DNA from: Fictibacillus nanhaiensis | Lineage (GTDB): Bacteria > Bacillota > Bacilli > Bacillales > Fictibacillaceae | NCBI GenBank assembly: GCA_017052515.1 | Contig: JAFHKR010000039.1 | Span: 868,001 to 932,000 of the forward strand | DNA length: 64,000 nt | Direction of reading: 5' to 3' | Shown here: positions 43,716 to 54,246 of the stretch, in pieces | How positions within the stretch are numbered: position 1 is the first letter of the stretch | How the letters are laid out: every line of letters begins with the position of its first letter | Notes under the pieces: generated by a model | The model's input: the letters and a program-made list of their open reading frames with translations, nothing else | The model's database searches: none | What the model was told of the DNA's origin: nothing | Translations under genes and position numbers: made by a program

Positions 43716-45077
43716 TTATTTTTGTTCAGAAGAGGAATAAGAATGTGACTGAATGTATTTTAATCGGGCAAATAGAATAATTGCTCCAGCTGTTAGACCT
43801 GATATTAAACCAATCCAATAACCATATGCACCAAGAGTTGTGAAGTTCGCTAGATAATATCCAACGGGTAGACCAAGCACCCAGTAAGAGATAAATGAAA
43901 GCATAAAGGTTACATTTACATCTTTATAGCCTCTTAGTGCACCTTGTATCGGAGCACCTATAGCGTCAGCCAATTGAAAGAACACTGCATACCATAAGAA
44001 CGAGATCGTAAGTTGAATGACTTCTGGTTCGTTTGAATACATTCTCGCTACTTGGTCATCGAAAATGACTAAAAGACCTGATAGGATTAGAGCAAATCCA
44101 ACTGCCGTTATTATTCCGATGTAACTATATTGGGCTGCGTCTTTAAAGCGTTTTGCACCAACTTCAAAACCAACTGCAATCGTAAGCGCAAAAGAGATGC
44201 TTAGTGGCAGCATATATAGGAATGAAGCAAAGTTAAGTGCGGCTTGGTGAGCCGCTATGGTTATCGTGTTAAAATCACTCATTAACAAGGTAACAGCCGC
44301 AAATATACTTACTTCAAAAAAGATGGCAAGACCAATCGGAACGCCGATTTTCAACTGTTCTTTCCAAGCGGTCAAAGAAGGTTTATAGAAGTTTCTAAAA
44401 AGTTTATATCCCCTAAATGGATTCACTTTAACGACGATGACAACGGTAATAATTGCGGTTACCCAATACGTTATAGCTGTTGCAACACCTGCACCTACTC
44501 CGCCTAATTCTGGAAAACCACCTTTACCAAAAATAAATAGGTAGTTAAAGATCGCATTTACGGGTAGTCCGACAAGAGTAATAAACATTGTAATTCTAGT
44601 TTGACCAAGCGCATCTATAAAAGATCGAAGTGCTCCATATAAAAACAATGGCATGATCCCGAAAGAGAGTGCGATTAAATATCCTCTTGCAACATTTTCA
44701 ACTTCTTTTTCAAGAGACATCGCTCCTAAAATAGGATCTAACATAACTGATCCTAAAACAACAACGATGACGGATATTACAACAGACAAGTAGACTGCTT
44801 GCATAACAGATCGGGGAACATTTTTAGTGTTCTTAGCACCTAAAAGCTGTGAGACGATAGGTGTTAATGCCATTAGGATACCATTTAGCCCAGTGAAGAT
44901 TGGCACCCACAAACTCGATCCGATGGCTACACCTGCTAATTGATCAGCACCAGATCGGCCACTCATTACCGTATCTAAAAAGTTCATGGCATACAAGCCT
45001 AACTGAGTGACTAAGACTGGAATCACCAGGATTAAGAAGTTTTTGTATTTATCTCTTAACGAATATGTCTGTATCAT
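43716..45077 (-). CDS. MATE-family multidrug efflux transporter
   Basis: A 453-residue protein with about 12 helices in two repeats. Typical blocks are LVTQLGLYAMNFLDTVMSGRSGADQLAGVAIGSSLWVP, GLPVNAIFNYLFIFGKGGFPELGGVGAGVATA and GDAIGAPIQGALRG-like (ADAIGAPIQGALRGYKDV). It exports cationic drugs or dyes with sodium or protons. The ATG at 45077 has AAAGGAAG at better spacing than the ATG two codons upstream. Confidence 0.9.
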   Translation of the reverse strand: MIQTYSLRDKYKNFLILVIPVLVTQLGLYAMNFLDTVMSGRSGADQLAGVAIGSSLWVPIFTGLNGILMALTPIVSQLLGAKNTKNVPRSVMQAVYLSVVISVIVVVLGSVMLDPILGAMSLEKEVENVARGYLIALSFGIMPLFLYGALRSFIDALGQTRITMFITLVGLPVNAIFNYLFIFGKGGFPELGGVGAGVATAITYWVTAIITVVIVVKVNPFRGYKLFRNFYKPSLTAWKEQLKIGVPIGLAIFFEVSIFAAVTLLMSDFNTITIAAHQAALNFASFLYMLPLSISFALTIAVGFEVGAKRFKDAAQYSYIGIITAVGFALILSGLLVIFDDQVARMYSNEPEVIQLTISFLWYAVFFQLADAIGAPIQGALRGYKDVNVTFMLSFISYWVLGLPVGYYLANFTTLGAYGYWIGLISGLTAGAIILFARLKYIQSHSYSSSEQK

Positions 45078-45163
45078 ATGCATACTTCCTTTAGTATTAA
45101 ACTGTCAATTCGAGACAATGCATTATATCATAAAACATAACTAATATACGTGAAGGAGAAACT

Positions 45164-45445
45164 ATGAGTGTTCAATTTCTTTTTGAAGTTCAATCTGTTC
45201 TGCCAGGAGAGCAAAGCGACGAAAAGATTGTACTGGTATCAACAGAGCTTTTATATAAAAGCAGTGGGGAAACAATTTATACAGGCATAATACCGGTCAG
45301 AGTTACAGAACATGGAGTTTTTGTATCAGTACCAGCCGTTACGGCGGCTTTTAATTCAAAATATTTACGAACGGAAACGTTATTTCGGTTAAAAAGATAC
45401 ATTAAACGCATGAGAGATTACTTGGATTTTGATAATAAGGAATAA
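45164..45445 (+). CDS. Hypothetical protein upstream of argS
   Basis: A 93-residue soluble protein, beta-rich at first (VQFLFEVQSVLPG...IVLVSTELLYK) and basic and helical at the end (LFRLKRYIKRMRDYLDF). GAAGGAGAA precedes the ATG. No family is recognised. The argS T-box promoter begins at its stop codon. Confidence 0.65.
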   Translation: MSVQFLFEVQSVLPGEQSDEKIVLVSTELLYKSSGETIYTGIIPVRVTEHGVFVSVPAVTAAFNSKYLRTETLFRLKRYIKRMRDYLDFDNKE

Positions 45446-45446
45446 G

Positions 45447-45475
45447 TTGACTTTTTGTTTTTGCCCTCATATAAT
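45447..45475 (+). promoter_or_regulatory. Promoter of the argS T-box leader
   Basis: TTGACT (45447-45452), a 17-bp spacer and a perfect TATAAT (45470-45475), just after the preceding stop. Confidence 0.8.
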
Positions 45476-45481
45476 ATGAAA

Positions 45482-45726
45482 AACTATAACTCAGATCATT
45501 TATGAAAAAGAGAGTACTCTGTAAGGATGTTCATAGCGAGCAAGGAATCGGTGTAAGCCTTGCACTACTTACAGACGAAGCGCACTTTGGAAATGTTTGC
45601 TTGAAACGAAGTAGAGCAGACCGGGACTTCCCGTTAACAAGTCAAGTGGCCTTTTGGCAATGAGAGTGGTACCGCGGTTAATATCCGTCTCTTCTATTAA
45701 TGTAGAAGAGGCGGATTTTTTTTATT
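45482..45726 (+). promoter_or_regulatory. T-box leader of argS
   Basis: The leader has the T-box sequence TGGTACCGCGG at 45667-45677, the purine-rich GAATCGGTG region of stem I, and a candidate specifier CGC (Arg) at 45581-45583 in GAAGCGCACTTTGG. The terminator CCGTCTCTTCTA / TAGAAGAGGCGG with a T8 tail is at about 45687-45725. Uncharged tRNA-Arg should pair with the specifier and the T box and turn on argS. The specifier placement is by comparison with the usual GAA-NNN-A context. Confidence 0.9.
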
Positions 45727-45742
45727 TTAGGGAGGGAAACGA

Positions 45743-47425
45743 ATGAACGGAAAACATATATTTGCAGCTTACTTACAAGATCAAATCGGGAATGACTTAA
45801 CATGGGAACAAATTGAAGCCTCTATTGAAAAGCCAAAACAGATCCAACATGGTGATCTAGCATTTCCCTGTTTTCAGTTAGCTAAGACCTTTAAGAAATC
45901 TCCAAATGAAATCGCAAAAACGATAGCTCAAGGAAACATTTCAGGTGAGTTTGAGAAAATTGAAGCTGTAGGGAGCTATGTAAATGTTTTTTTAAATAAA
46001 AAAGCAGAAGCTCAATCTCTGCTGACTCAAATTTTAAAAGAGAAGGACGCATATGCCAACCATCGTTTCGGTCATGGGAAAACGATCCTTTTAGATCTTT
46101 CCTCACCAAACATCGCTAAGCCGTTCTCGATGGGACATCTACGCTCGACTGTAATCGGTTCCTCTATAGCCGCTATCAGTGAAAAATGCGGCTACCAGAC
46201 AGTAAAAATAAATTATATAGGAGATTGGGGAACTCAGTTTGGAAAATTGATCTCAGCCTATTTAAAGTGGGGCGAGGAAAATAAAGTCCGTAATAATCCG
46301 ATCGAAGAGCTGACTAAACTTTACGTACGTTTTCATGAAGAAGCTGAAAAAGATCCTTCGTTAAATGATGAAGGTAGAATGTGGTTTAAGAAATTAGAAG
46401 ATCATGATCCAAAAGCTAAAGAACTATGGATCTGGTTTAAAGAAGTATCTTTAGAAGCTTTTCAGAAAATTTATGAGTTATTGGATGTCCAATTCGATTC
46501 CTATAACGGTGAAGCTTTCTTTAACGATAAGATGGATGCTTCTTTGAAAGCATTGCAAGAAATGAATTTGTTAGAACTCTCTGAAGGTGCTCAAGTTGTA
46601 AGAGTAGGTGATGATCTACCACCGTGTTTGATCAAAAAGACAGACGGTGCCACTTTATATGCAACACGTGACATTACGGCTGCTCTCTATAGAAAGAACA
46701 CCTATGACTTTGACGAAGCGTTCTATGTTGTCGGTCACGAACAATCTCTACATTTTGAACAAGTGAAGCGAGTCCTGAGAAAGCTCGGACATGATTGGGC
46801 AGACAACATGCACCATGTTCCATTCGGGCTCATTTTACAGAACGGTAAGAAAATGAGTACTCGAAAAGGAAAAACAGTCCTATTAGAAACGGTTATTTTA
46901 GAAGCAGTTAAGTTAGCAGAACAAAATATTCGAAGTAAGAATCCTGAACTACATGAAATAGCGACCGTCGCTCGTCAAGTAGGAGTGGGGGCTGTTATCT
47001 TTCATGATTTAAAAAATGAAAAGGGAAATGATGTGGAATTTTCGCTTGAGATGATGCTTAAATTCGAAGGTGACACAGGGCCGTATGTGCAGTATACAGC
47101 AGCTAGAATACAAACCTTATTGAATAGAGGGAACTTTACCGGGAGCGTTCCACTAGAGTTCTCCATCGGATCTGAAAGCTGGGAGATTCTATCTGTATTA
47201 AGCGAGTTTCCTGAAGTTGTTGAACTTGCGTTTCACAGAAAAGAACCATCTATAATTTCAAAATATGTCTTAAAACTATCTCATAAGTTCAACCACTATT
47301 ATGCACATGTGAAAATCTTAGATAGTAAAGAAACGCCAGAACGATTAGCACTTTGTGCAGCTGTTCAAATCGTGCTGAAAGAAGGATTACGATTATTAGG
47401 CGTACAGACACCGAATAAAATGTAA
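45743..47425 (+). CDS. argS: Arginyl-tRNA synthetase
   Basis: A 560-residue class I aminoacyl-tRNA synthetase. The HIGH motif lies in SPNIAKPFSMGHLRS (residues 121-135) and the KMSK-type motif in GKKMSTRKGKTV. N-terminal Add-1 and C-terminal helical anticodon-binding domains are in place. It charges tRNA-Arg, including the solitary one at 31690. Its expression is controlled by the T box upstream. The ATG follows GGGAGGG. Confidence 0.97.
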   Translation: MNGKHIFAAYLQDQIGNDLTWEQIEASIEKPKQIQHGDLAFPCFQLAKTFKKSPNEIAKTIAQGNISGEFEKIEAVGSYVNVFLNKKAEAQSLLTQILKEKDAYANHRFGHGKTILLDLSSPNIAKPFSMGHLRSTVIGSSIAAISEKCGYQTVKINYIGDWGTQFGKLISAYLKWGEENKVRNNPIEELTKLYVRFHEEAEKDPSLNDEGRMWFKKLEDHDPKAKELWIWFKEVSLEAFQKIYELLDVQFDSYNGEAFFNDKMDASLKALQEMNLLELSEGAQVVRVGDDLPPCLIKKTDGATLYATRDITAALYRKNTYDFDEAFYVVGHEQSLHFEQVKRVLRKLGHDWADNMHHVPFGLILQNGKKMSTRKGKTVLLETVILEAVKLAEQNIRSKNPELHEIATVARQVGVGAVIFHDLKNEKGNDVEFSLEMMLKFEGDTGPYVQYTAARIQTLLNRGNFTGSVPLEFSIGSESWEILSVLSEFPEVVELAFHRKEPSIISKYVLKLSHKFNHYYAHVKILDSKETPERLALCAAVQIVLKEGLRLLGVQTPNKM

Positions 47426-47529
47426 AGTTACCGATTATTTTGCTGTAAAGTTTATTTAGTAGCAAATCATCAAGAATCCGTTATATAATCTTATAACTTC
47501 ATATAAATTATGGGATCGAGGAACGGACA

Positions 47530-48465
47530 ATGAAATTAAATGAACATACGAAGGGTATATGGTATGCCGCTTTTTCTTATTTAATATGGGGATTTCTACC
47601 GCTATATTGGAAACCACTTCAATCAGCTGGTTCTGTTGAGATCTTAGCACACCGCATTCTATGGTCATTTCTTTTAATGATCGCGGTTATGTTCTTACTA
47701 AAAAAGAAAAAGTCACTAATAAGAGATGTAAAAGTACTTTTTAGTAATAGAAAGCAGTTTCTATCTGTATTGACTGCTTCGCTATTGATTAGTGGAAACT
47801 GGGTCATGTATATATGGGCGGTCAATACAGATCATGTTGTTGAAGCAAGTTTAGGCTATTATATCAATCCGCTCGTTAGTGTAATTTTAGGCATGCTTGT
47901 TTTAAAAGAAAAATTAAACAGCTGGCAGCTCGTATCCTTTTTGTTAGCTGCTTGCGGTGTTTTTCTATTAACATGGCAACATGGAGAATTTCCTTGGGTA
48001 GCTGTTTCTCTAGCGCTTTCGTTTGGTCTGTACGGACTTGTAAAAAAACTTGGGAGTTTTGATTCGTTAACGGGCTTAACGTTTGAGACGATGTTTGTCT
48101 TTCCATTAGCGTTCTTTTATTTAATCTTCCTTCAATGGAACGGAGAAGCTTCCTTTATCGCTGGAGGAACTTCTACGACATTGCTCTTATGGGGAGCAGG
48201 CCTTGTAACTGCTGTACCGTTACTTTGTTTTGCGCAAGGTGTTAAGCGGATTTCGATGACGATGATCGGTTTTCTACAATATATTGCTCCTACGATTATG
48301 CTCGTGTTAGGTGTTTTTTTGTATCAGGAAACATTCAGTCAGATACACGTCATTTCATTCGCTTTAATATGGCTTGCACTGCTTATTTTTACGGTCAGCA
48401 AAACAAAATGGGCAAATTATCTCATAAATCGTAAAAAACAAAATTCACTTTCTGCGAAAATATAG
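47530..48465 (+). CDS. rarD: EamA transporter RarD
   Basis: A 311-residue polytopic protein beginning GIWYAAFSYLIWGFLPLYWKPL, the RarD signature, with HRILWSF, WAVNTDHVVEASLGYYINPLV and GFLQYIAPTIMLVLGVFLYQE. RarD proteins belong to the DMT superfamily and are named for chloramphenicol sensitivity; the real cargo is unknown. It follows argS by about 100 bp without a clear terminator between them. Confidence 0.9.
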   Translation: MKLNEHTKGIWYAAFSYLIWGFLPLYWKPLQSAGSVEILAHRILWSFLLMIAVMFLLKKKKSLIRDVKVLFSNRKQFLSVLTASLLISGNWVMYIWAVNTDHVVEASLGYYINPLVSVILGMLVLKEKLNSWQLVSFLLAACGVFLLTWQHGEFPWVAVSLALSFGLYGLVKKLGSFDSLTGLTFETMFVFPLAFFYLIFLQWNGEASFIAGGTSTTLLLWGAGLVTAVPLLCFAQGVKRISMTMIGFLQYIAPTIMLVLGVFLYQETFSQIHVISFALIWLALLIFTVSKTKWANYLINRKKQNSLSAKI

Positions 48466-48494
48466 TATAATGGCAATGACCATTGTTACAGTTG

Positions 48495-48522
48495 AAACCT
48501 TATCAATGATAAGGTTCTTTTC
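48495..48522 (+). terminator. Terminator of rarD
   Basis: AACCTTATC / GATAAGGTT with a 3-nt loop and CTTTT. Confidence 0.8.
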
Positions 48523-48636
48523 ATTCATTGTTTGAGAGCGCTTTAAATAGGGAAAAATTCAATGGCGAGAAATGATGAATCACCTGTTAACAGCAACAGC
48601 ACAATACTTACAAAGGGAAGCAGGAGGGAACAAAAG

Positions 48637-51492
48637 ATGAGTCATCAACGTTCCAAATCAGAAAATCCTTGGCAAGGACTAAGTGGACCGAATATGGCCT
48701 ACATCCTTGAACTATATGATCAATATAGTGTGGATCCGGAATCTGTTGACAGTTCATTCAAAGAGAAATTTGATGCATGGGGGCCTCCAATTGAGGGCTC
48801 TGAATCAAATCAACGTACTGCACAGAGTTTTGATGGATTGGATTTCGAGAAATTAGCAGCTGCATTAAAATTAGCAGAAAACATTCGCACATACGGTCAC
48901 CTGGCAGCTAACTTATACCCTGTAGGGGAATTTCCGAAAGATATCCACCATATTGACCCGAAAGAATTTAACTTAACAAAAGAAGATTTGAAAGCGATAC
49001 CACCTTCCTTTATTTGGAAAGAAGCGCCATCAAGCGTTAAAGACGGGTTTGAAGCGATTCAGATGCTTCAGGAAGTGTATACGAAAACAATCGCTTATGA
49101 ATTCAGTCATGTTCATGAGACTGAAGAACGCCAATGGTTAAACACCATGGTTGAAACAAGCAAACACTATCCTAAATTTTCGGCTGAAGATAAGAAGAAC
49201 CTTCTAACGCGATTGAGTGAAGTTGAAGGATTTGAGAAATTTCTTCATAAGACATTCGTTGGACAAAAGCGTTTCTCTATCGAAGGCGTTGATATGCTGG
49301 TACCGATGCTTGATGAAGCAGCTAAAGAAGGATGCCGTGACGGAGCAGAACATGCTCTGATCGGAATGGCACACCGTGGGCGTCTGAACGTTCTTGCTCA
49401 CGTGCTTGGCAAACCTTATGAACTCATTTTCTCAGAATTTCATCATTCTCCAAACAAGGAGCTAATTCCTTCTGAAGGTTCAAGAGGAATTAACTTTGGA
49501 TGGACTGGAGATGTAAAGTACCATCTTGGTGCAAGCCGATTGGTCGAAACAGATCAATCTCACAAAATTAAAATCTCACTTGCAAATAACCCGAGTCACT
49601 TAGAGTATGTAGATCCAGTAGTTGAAGGATATACAAGAGCAGCTCAAGAAACACGTGATAAAAAAGGGTATCCGGTTCAAGATACTTCTAAAGCATTCGC
49701 GATCCTTATTCATGGTGATGCTGCTTTTCCTGGTGAAGGAATCGTTGCTGAAACATTGAACTTAAGTCGTCTTAAAGGATACCAAACAGGTGGGACACTT
49801 CATATCATCGCGAACAATCTAGTAGGTTTTACAACAGATAGCGGCGATTCTCGTTCAACCAAATATGCGAGTGACCTTGCAAAAGGGTTTGAGATTCCGA
49901 TCATTCACGTTAATGCAGATGATCCAGAAGCATGTATTGCAGCTGTACATCTTGCTTATGAATATCGTAAAAAGTTCCAAAAAGACGTTCTGATCGACCT
50001 GATCGGATATCGTCGATTCGGTCACAATGAAATGGACGATCCATCTGCAACACAGCCAAGATTGTATAAACAAGTAAACAGTCATCCGACAGTTCGTGAC
50101 GTTTATGCTAAGCAACTTGTTAAAGAAGGAGTACTTTCTGAAGAAGAAGTAAAATCCATTGAAAATGATGTATTAACAAAGCATCAGACTGAATATGAAA
50201 AAGTACAAGGTCGTAAAGAAAAATTCAAATTGGAAGACACAAGACTTCCTGATCCGTTATCGAAAGCACTTCCTGATATCGATACCACAATTTCAGTTAG
50301 TGATCTTCAAGAACTTACAGAGAACATGCTCAAGTTCCCAGAAGACTTTAACGTTTATCCGAAGATCAAGAGAATCCTTGAACGCAGACGCAAGTCTTTC
50401 CAAGGGGAAAAGATCGATTGGGGTATGGCTGAATCATTAGCGTTCGCCTCTATCCTTAAAGATGGAACGCCGATTCGTATTACGGGGCAAGACTCTGAGC
50501 GTGGTACGTTCGCGCAAAGACACCTTGTTCTAAACGATAGTGAGAGCGGAAAGAAGTTTTCTCCATTGCATGCGATGGATGACATCGATGTTTCGTTTGC
50601 GATTCATAACAGTCCACTCTCAGAATCATCAGTTGTTGGTTTTGAATACGGCTATAATGTGTTTGCACCTGAAACGCTTGTTATTTGGGAAGCACAATAC
50701 GGAGATTTCGCGAACGTTGCACAAGTTCTATTCGATCAGTTCTTATCTGCTGGCCGTGCGAAGTGGGGACAAAAATCAGGTATGGTGATGCTTCTTCCTC
50801 ACGGATATGAAGGTCAAGGACCTGAGCATTCAAGTGCACGTCTAGAAAGATTCTTACAGCTAGGTGCAGAAAATAACTGGACAGTTGCTAACGTAAGTAC
50901 AGCATCTCAGTACTTCCATTTGCTAAGACGTCAAGCGAAGCTCTTATCGATGGATGAGGTTCGTCCGTTGGTTGTAATGACACCTAAGAGCTTGCTGCGT
51001 GACACGAAAGTAGCATCCATGGCGGAGGCATTTGAAAGTGACCACTTTATGCCATTGTTACAACAGCCTGGTCTAGGCAAAGAAAAAGACAAAGTAAAGA
51101 AAATCTTACTTTGTTCTGGTAAGATTGCGATCGATCTTGAAAAAGCACTTGAGCAAGATCAAGTAGCAAGAACGGAAATGCACATCGTTCGCGTTGAACA
51201 GATCTATCCGTTCCCAGAAGAAGAGATGAATGCTTTATTAAAAGAGTATCCAAACGTTGAAGACTTGATCTGGGTGCAAGAAGAGCCGAAGAACATGGGA
51301 TCTTGGTTATACATTGAGCCTAAACTTCGTGCTGTAGCACCAAAAGCACACGTTTCATATATTGGACGTCAAGAACGTTCGAGTACGGCTGGTGGGGAAC
51401 CAGACATCTATAAAAAAGAACAAGAACAAATCATCCAAACATCATTAGCACTAGACATTCAATCGCGAGAGGGAGGCCGTGAACATGTTTGA
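48637..51492 (+). CDS. odhA: 2-oxoglutarate dehydrogenase E1
   Basis: A 951-residue thiamine-diphosphate enzyme of the TCA cycle (decarboxylates 2-oxoglutarate and succinylates E2). [30 protein letters not shown] at the N terminus, [35 protein letters not shown] (ThDP/Mg) and the pyrimidine-domain [12 protein letters not shown] are conserved. The ATG at 48637 lies behind CAGGAGGG; a longer in-frame reading from 48562 has no ribosome site. Co-transcribed with odhB. Confidence 0.96.
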   Translation: MSHQRSKSENPWQGLSGPNMAYILELYDQYSVDPESVDSSFKEKFDAWGPPIEGSESNQRTAQSFDGLDFEKLAAALKLAENIRTYGHLAANLYPVGEFPKDIHHIDPKEFNLTKEDLKAIPPSFIWKEAPSSVKDGFEAIQMLQEVYTKTIAYEFSHVHETEERQWLNTMVETSKHYPKFSAEDKKNLLTRLSEVEGFEKFLHKTFVGQKRFSIEGVDMLVPMLDEAAKEGCRDGAEHALIGMAHRGRLNVLAHVLGKPYELIFSEFHHSPNKELIPSEGSRGINFGWTGDVKYHLGASRLVETDQSHKIKISLANNPSHLEYVDPVVEGYTRAAQETRDKKGYPVQDTSKAFAILIHGDAAFPGEGIVAETLNLSRLKGYQTGGTLHIIANNLVGFTTDSGDSRSTKYASDLAKGFEIPIIHVNADDPEACIAAVHLAYEYRKKFQKDVLIDLIGYRRFGHNEMDDPSATQPRLYKQVNSHPTVRDVYAKQLVKEGVLSEEEVKSIENDVLTKHQTEYEKVQGRKEKFKLEDTRLPDPLSKALPDIDTTISVSDLQELTENMLKFPEDFNVYPKIKRILERRRKSFQGEKIDWGMAESLAFASILKDGTPIRITGQDSERGTFAQRHLVLNDSESGKKFSPLHAMDDIDVSFAIHNSPLSESSVVGFEYGYNVFAPETLVIWEAQYGDFANVAQVLFDQFLSAGRAKWGQKSGMVMLLPHGYEGQGPEHSSARLERFLQLGAENNWTVANVSTASQYFHLLRRQAKLLSMDEVRPLVVMTPKSLLRDTKVASMAEAFESDHFMPLLQQPGLGKEKDKVKKILLCSGKIAIDLEKALEQDQVARTEMHIVRVEQIYPFPEEEMNALLKEYPNVEDLIWVQEEPKNMGSWLYIEPKLRAVAPKAHVSYIGRQERSSTAGGEPDIYKKEQEQIIQTSLALDIQSREGGREHV

Positions 51493-52759
51493 CGTTAAAG
51501 TTCCGGAATTAGCCGAATCAATTTCAGAAGGTACAGTAGCACAATGGCTTAAAAAAGAAGGCGACACCGTTGTTAAAGGCGAAGATTTAGTAGAGCTAGA
51601 AACTGATAAAGTTAACATTGAGATCAGTGCAGAGCGAGATGGCGTTCTAAAAAATATCAAGGTTGAACCAGGCGACACTGTAGCCGTTGGAGATATCATC
51701 GCTTCAATCGTTGAAGGCGGAGCTTCGGAGTCTGCAGAACCGGCAGCAGAAGAGAAAACGGAAGAAAAGGCAGCTCCAACTCAACAAAAACAAGAGCCGA
51801 TCGTAGAAAAAGACGCAGCTGAAAAAGAAGTGAAAGCTTCTGACCGTCCAATCGCATCTCCTGCAGCTCGCAAGCTAGCTCGTGAAAAAGGCATCGATCT
51901 TTCTGAAATTAGTGCTCGTGACCCACTTGGACGCGTTCGCACAGAAGATGTTATCCGCCATGCTGAAGGTGGAAGCACAGAGAAAGCTGCACCAGCATCT
52001 AAACCTGCTGCATCAGCTTCTAAGCCTGCTGCTTCAGTTGAAGCGGTAAATCCTGAAAAGCCTGTAGAGCGCGTGAAGATGTCTCGCAGACGCCAAACAA
52101 TCGCTAAACGTTTAGTTGAAGCTCAACAAACGGCAGCGATGCTAACAACGTTCAATGAAGTTGATATGACGGCGATCAACGAAGTTCGTGCTCGTCGTAA
52201 GGACAAGTTCTATGAGCAAAACGGTGTTAAACTAGGATATATGTCATTCTTCACGAAAGCTGTTGTTGGCGCACTGAAAAAGTTCCCTGCGATCAACGCA
52301 GAGATTCAAGGCGATGAAATGGTTCTTAAAAAGTTCTATGATATCGGTATCGCAGTTGGAGCAGAAGAAGGACTAGTTGTACCAGTTGTTCGTAACGCTG
52401 ACCGTCTAAGCTTCGCAGGTATCGAAAAGGAGATCGGAAACTTAGCTGAGAAGGCACGTTCTAAAAAGCTATCTTTAGAAGACCTTCAAGGTGGTTCTTT
52501 CACAATCACAAACGGCGGTATCTTCGGATCGATGCTATCGACACCGATCTTAAATGCACCTCAAGTTGGTATCCTTGGTATGCACACGATCCAATGGAGA
52601 CCAGTAGCGATCGATAAAGAGCGCATGGAAAACCGTCCGATGATGTACATCGCGCTTTCTTATGATCACCGTATTGTAGATGGAAAAGAAGCAGTAAGCT
52701 TCTTAACAACGATTAAATCACTTCTGGAAGATCCAGAATCACTTCTTTTAGAAGGTTAA
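51485..52759 (+). CDS. odhB: 2-oxoglutarate dehydrogenase E2 (dihydrolipoyl succinyltransferase)
   Basis: A 424-residue protein. The lipoyl domain (1-80) has Lys42 in [10 protein letters not shown]; an Ala/Pro/Glu linker (about 80-115) and an E3-binding domain ([19 protein letters not shown], about 120-155) follow, then a second Ala/Pro-rich linker and the acyltransferase domain with catalytic His395 and Asp399 in HRIVDGKEA. The start at 51485 follows GAGGGAGG and overlaps the odhA stop by 8 bp. No E3 gene is adjacent, so lpdA is presumably elsewhere. Confidence 0.96.
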   Translation: MFDVKVPELAESISEGTVAQWLKKEGDTVVKGEDLVELETDKVNIEISAERDGVLKNIKVEPGDTVAVGDIIASIVEGGASESAEPAAEEKTEEKAAPTQQKQEPIVEKDAAEKEVKASDRPIASPAARKLAREKGIDLSEISARDPLGRVRTEDVIRHAEGGSTEKAAPASKPAASASKPAASVEAVNPEKPVERVKMSRRRQTIAKRLVEAQQTAAMLTTFNEVDMTAINEVRARRKDKFYEQNGVKLGYMSFFTKAVVGALKKFPAINAEIQGDEMVLKKFYDIGIAVGAEEGLVVPVVRNADRLSFAGIEKEIGNLAEKARSKKLSLEDLQGGSFTITNGGIFGSMLSTPILNAPQVGILGMHTIQWRPVAIDKERMENRPMMYIALSYDHRIVDGKEAVSFLTTIKSLLEDPESLLLEG

Positions 52760-52785
52760 TGTTTAGGAATGTAATGATGATATGG

Positions 52786-52817
52786 AACACCTCCTGCTTG
52801 CAGGGGGTGTTTTTTTG
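52786..52817 (+). terminator. Terminator of odhAB
   Basis: AACACCTCCTGC / GCAGGGGGTGTT with seven T residues. Confidence 0.9.
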
Positions 52818-52895
52818 TGGGTTTGTGAAGGAGGCTGTGGTGTGTGTAGCTGCTGATGGGTGTTCCGGGTAGTAAGTCCTTGGGGTTTGTCGAAT

Positions 52896-53019
52896 GACCT
52901 TTATTTTTGGATTTAGACTTAATCGTGGCTGAAAACGGCTTAATTGATGCGTGGAACGACTTAATTAACGTTCATTCCGACTTAATTTTTTCAAATTAGA
53001 CTTAATTGTGCACAATCTA
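52896..53019. repeat. Six-unit direct repeat with 21-bp period
   Basis: The intergenic stretch after odhAB carries GACTTAATT-type blocks at 52896 (degenerate), 52916, 52937 (GGCTTAATT), 52958, 52979 and 52999. Steps are 20, 21, 21, 21 and 20 bp, about two helical turns. Only the first 8-9 bases of each unit are conserved, with the rest free to vary. No reading frame of useful length covers the block. A protein-binding array or decaying tandem repeat is possible. Confidence 0.7.
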
Positions 53020-53120
53020 ATTTCCGAATGGAAAATAATCATCAAATCATTACTGAAAATAAAGGATTTTTATCCAGTTTTCTTGAATGAGATATGTACT
53101 AAAAAGCTAGAGGTGATTTC

Positions 53121-54095
53121 TTGATAAAAAAACCACGTACTAAGCCCCTAAAATTATTAAAATTGGACTCCATTATCCAGAGATTAATACCCAGTCACCC
53201 GAAATATGGTGAATTAAAAACTGAGTTTGCGAAATACGCGGCAGGTTATAGAGGCGAAGTGGCATTATATTATTATTTGCACGATTTAGATGAACATTCA
53301 TATCTCATTTTTCATGACTTGCGACTTCCAAGAGATAAAGAAAAGAAGTACTATTTTCAAATTGACTGTCTGATCCTTCATTCTTCATTTGTCGTTTTGC
53401 TCGAAGTTAAAAATCTCTCAGGTGACCTTTATTTTGATCATCACTTCGATCAGATGAAACGAACGAAAAATGGGGTGGATGAAACATTTCCTGATCCAGT
53501 GAATCAAGTTCAACAACAAAAAATATATTTAGAAAACTGGTTGAAAAGAAGTCAGTTTCCAAAAATTCCGCTTCATTCCCTCGTTGTTCTAACAAATCCT
53601 AAATCCTTTATTACGCTATCGCCGCATTACGGTAAAAAAACAGCCCATATTATTCGAGCTAAGGGTTTAGCTAATAAAATTCAAGACATTTCGACATCCC
53701 ATCAAGAAATTCTCTCGAAGAAAGACCTCGCCAAAATGACTACAAAGCTACTAAAGCAACATGAAAAACATAACCCAGACTTATTAAAAACCTATAACAT
53801 CCATGAGGCGGACATTATCACTGGAGTCTTTTGTCAAGGCTGCAATCATATTCCTATGCGACGAGAGAGAAGTACTTGGGTTTGTTCTATGTGCAATGGA
53901 AAGTCCAAAGGTGCTCATATAAGAGCAATCCATGACTACGCATTGATCTTTAATGAACCTGTTAAGAATAAAATCTTAAGACGTTTTTTACACATCGATT
54001 CATCCACTTGTATGAAAAATCTTCTGAAATCCATGAAGCTTACTCCGAGCGGCCCTACTAATTCAGCAACGTACCAGCTACCATTTCCTGAATAA
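53121..54095 (+). CDS. NERD-domain protein with C-terminal zinc-ribbon-like motif
   Basis: A 324-residue protein. The nuclease-related domain (about 35-170) has the PD-(D/E)xK-like pattern: Glu in YRGEVALYYYL, Asp in QIDCLILHSS and Glu/Lys in VLLEVKNLSG. Two Cys pairs follow near 237-262 (CQGC, CSMC), a single zinc ribbon. NERD proteins are proposed DNA-processing factors; no partner gene is adjacent. The TTG start follows AGAGGTGAT. Confidence 0.8.
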   Translation: MIKKPRTKPLKLLKLDSIIQRLIPSHPKYGELKTEFAKYAAGYRGEVALYYYLHDLDEHSYLIFHDLRLPRDKEKKYYFQIDCLILHSSFVVLLEVKNLSGDLYFDHHFDQMKRTKNGVDETFPDPVNQVQQQKIYLENWLKRSQFPKIPLHSLVVLTNPKSFITLSPHYGKKTAHIIRAKGLANKIQDISTSHQEILSKKDLAKMTTKLLKQHEKHNPDLLKTYNIHEADIITGVFCQGCNHIPMRRERSTWVCSMCNGKSKGAHIRAIHDYALIFNEPVKNKILRRFLHIDSSTCMKNLLKSMKLTPSGPTNSATYQLPFPE

Positions 54096-54150
54096 TTCAA
54101 CTAGCAAAAAATTATTTCAATCTAATAAAAATGCGAATTTAAGAGCCTGC

Positions 54151-54181
54151 TATTTTATAAGTGAAAATCACTTGTAAAATA
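54151..54181. repeat. Near-perfect palindrome downstream of the NERD gene
   Basis: TATTTTATAAGTGA, AAA, TCACTTGTAAAATA: 14-bp arms with one G-U pair and no T tail. It may be a terminator-like hairpin for the NERD gene or a protein-binding site. Confidence 0.5.
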
Positions 54182-54246
54182 CAATCAATAAAATTTGCGA
54201 AATACAACTATCTAATGATCAAGACATTTGCATTATGCAACTAGAA

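Noticed and set aside
52896..53019. CRISPR array
   Set aside because: The conserved part is only 8-9 bp and the period 21 bp, too short for repeat plus spacer; no cas gene is nearby.
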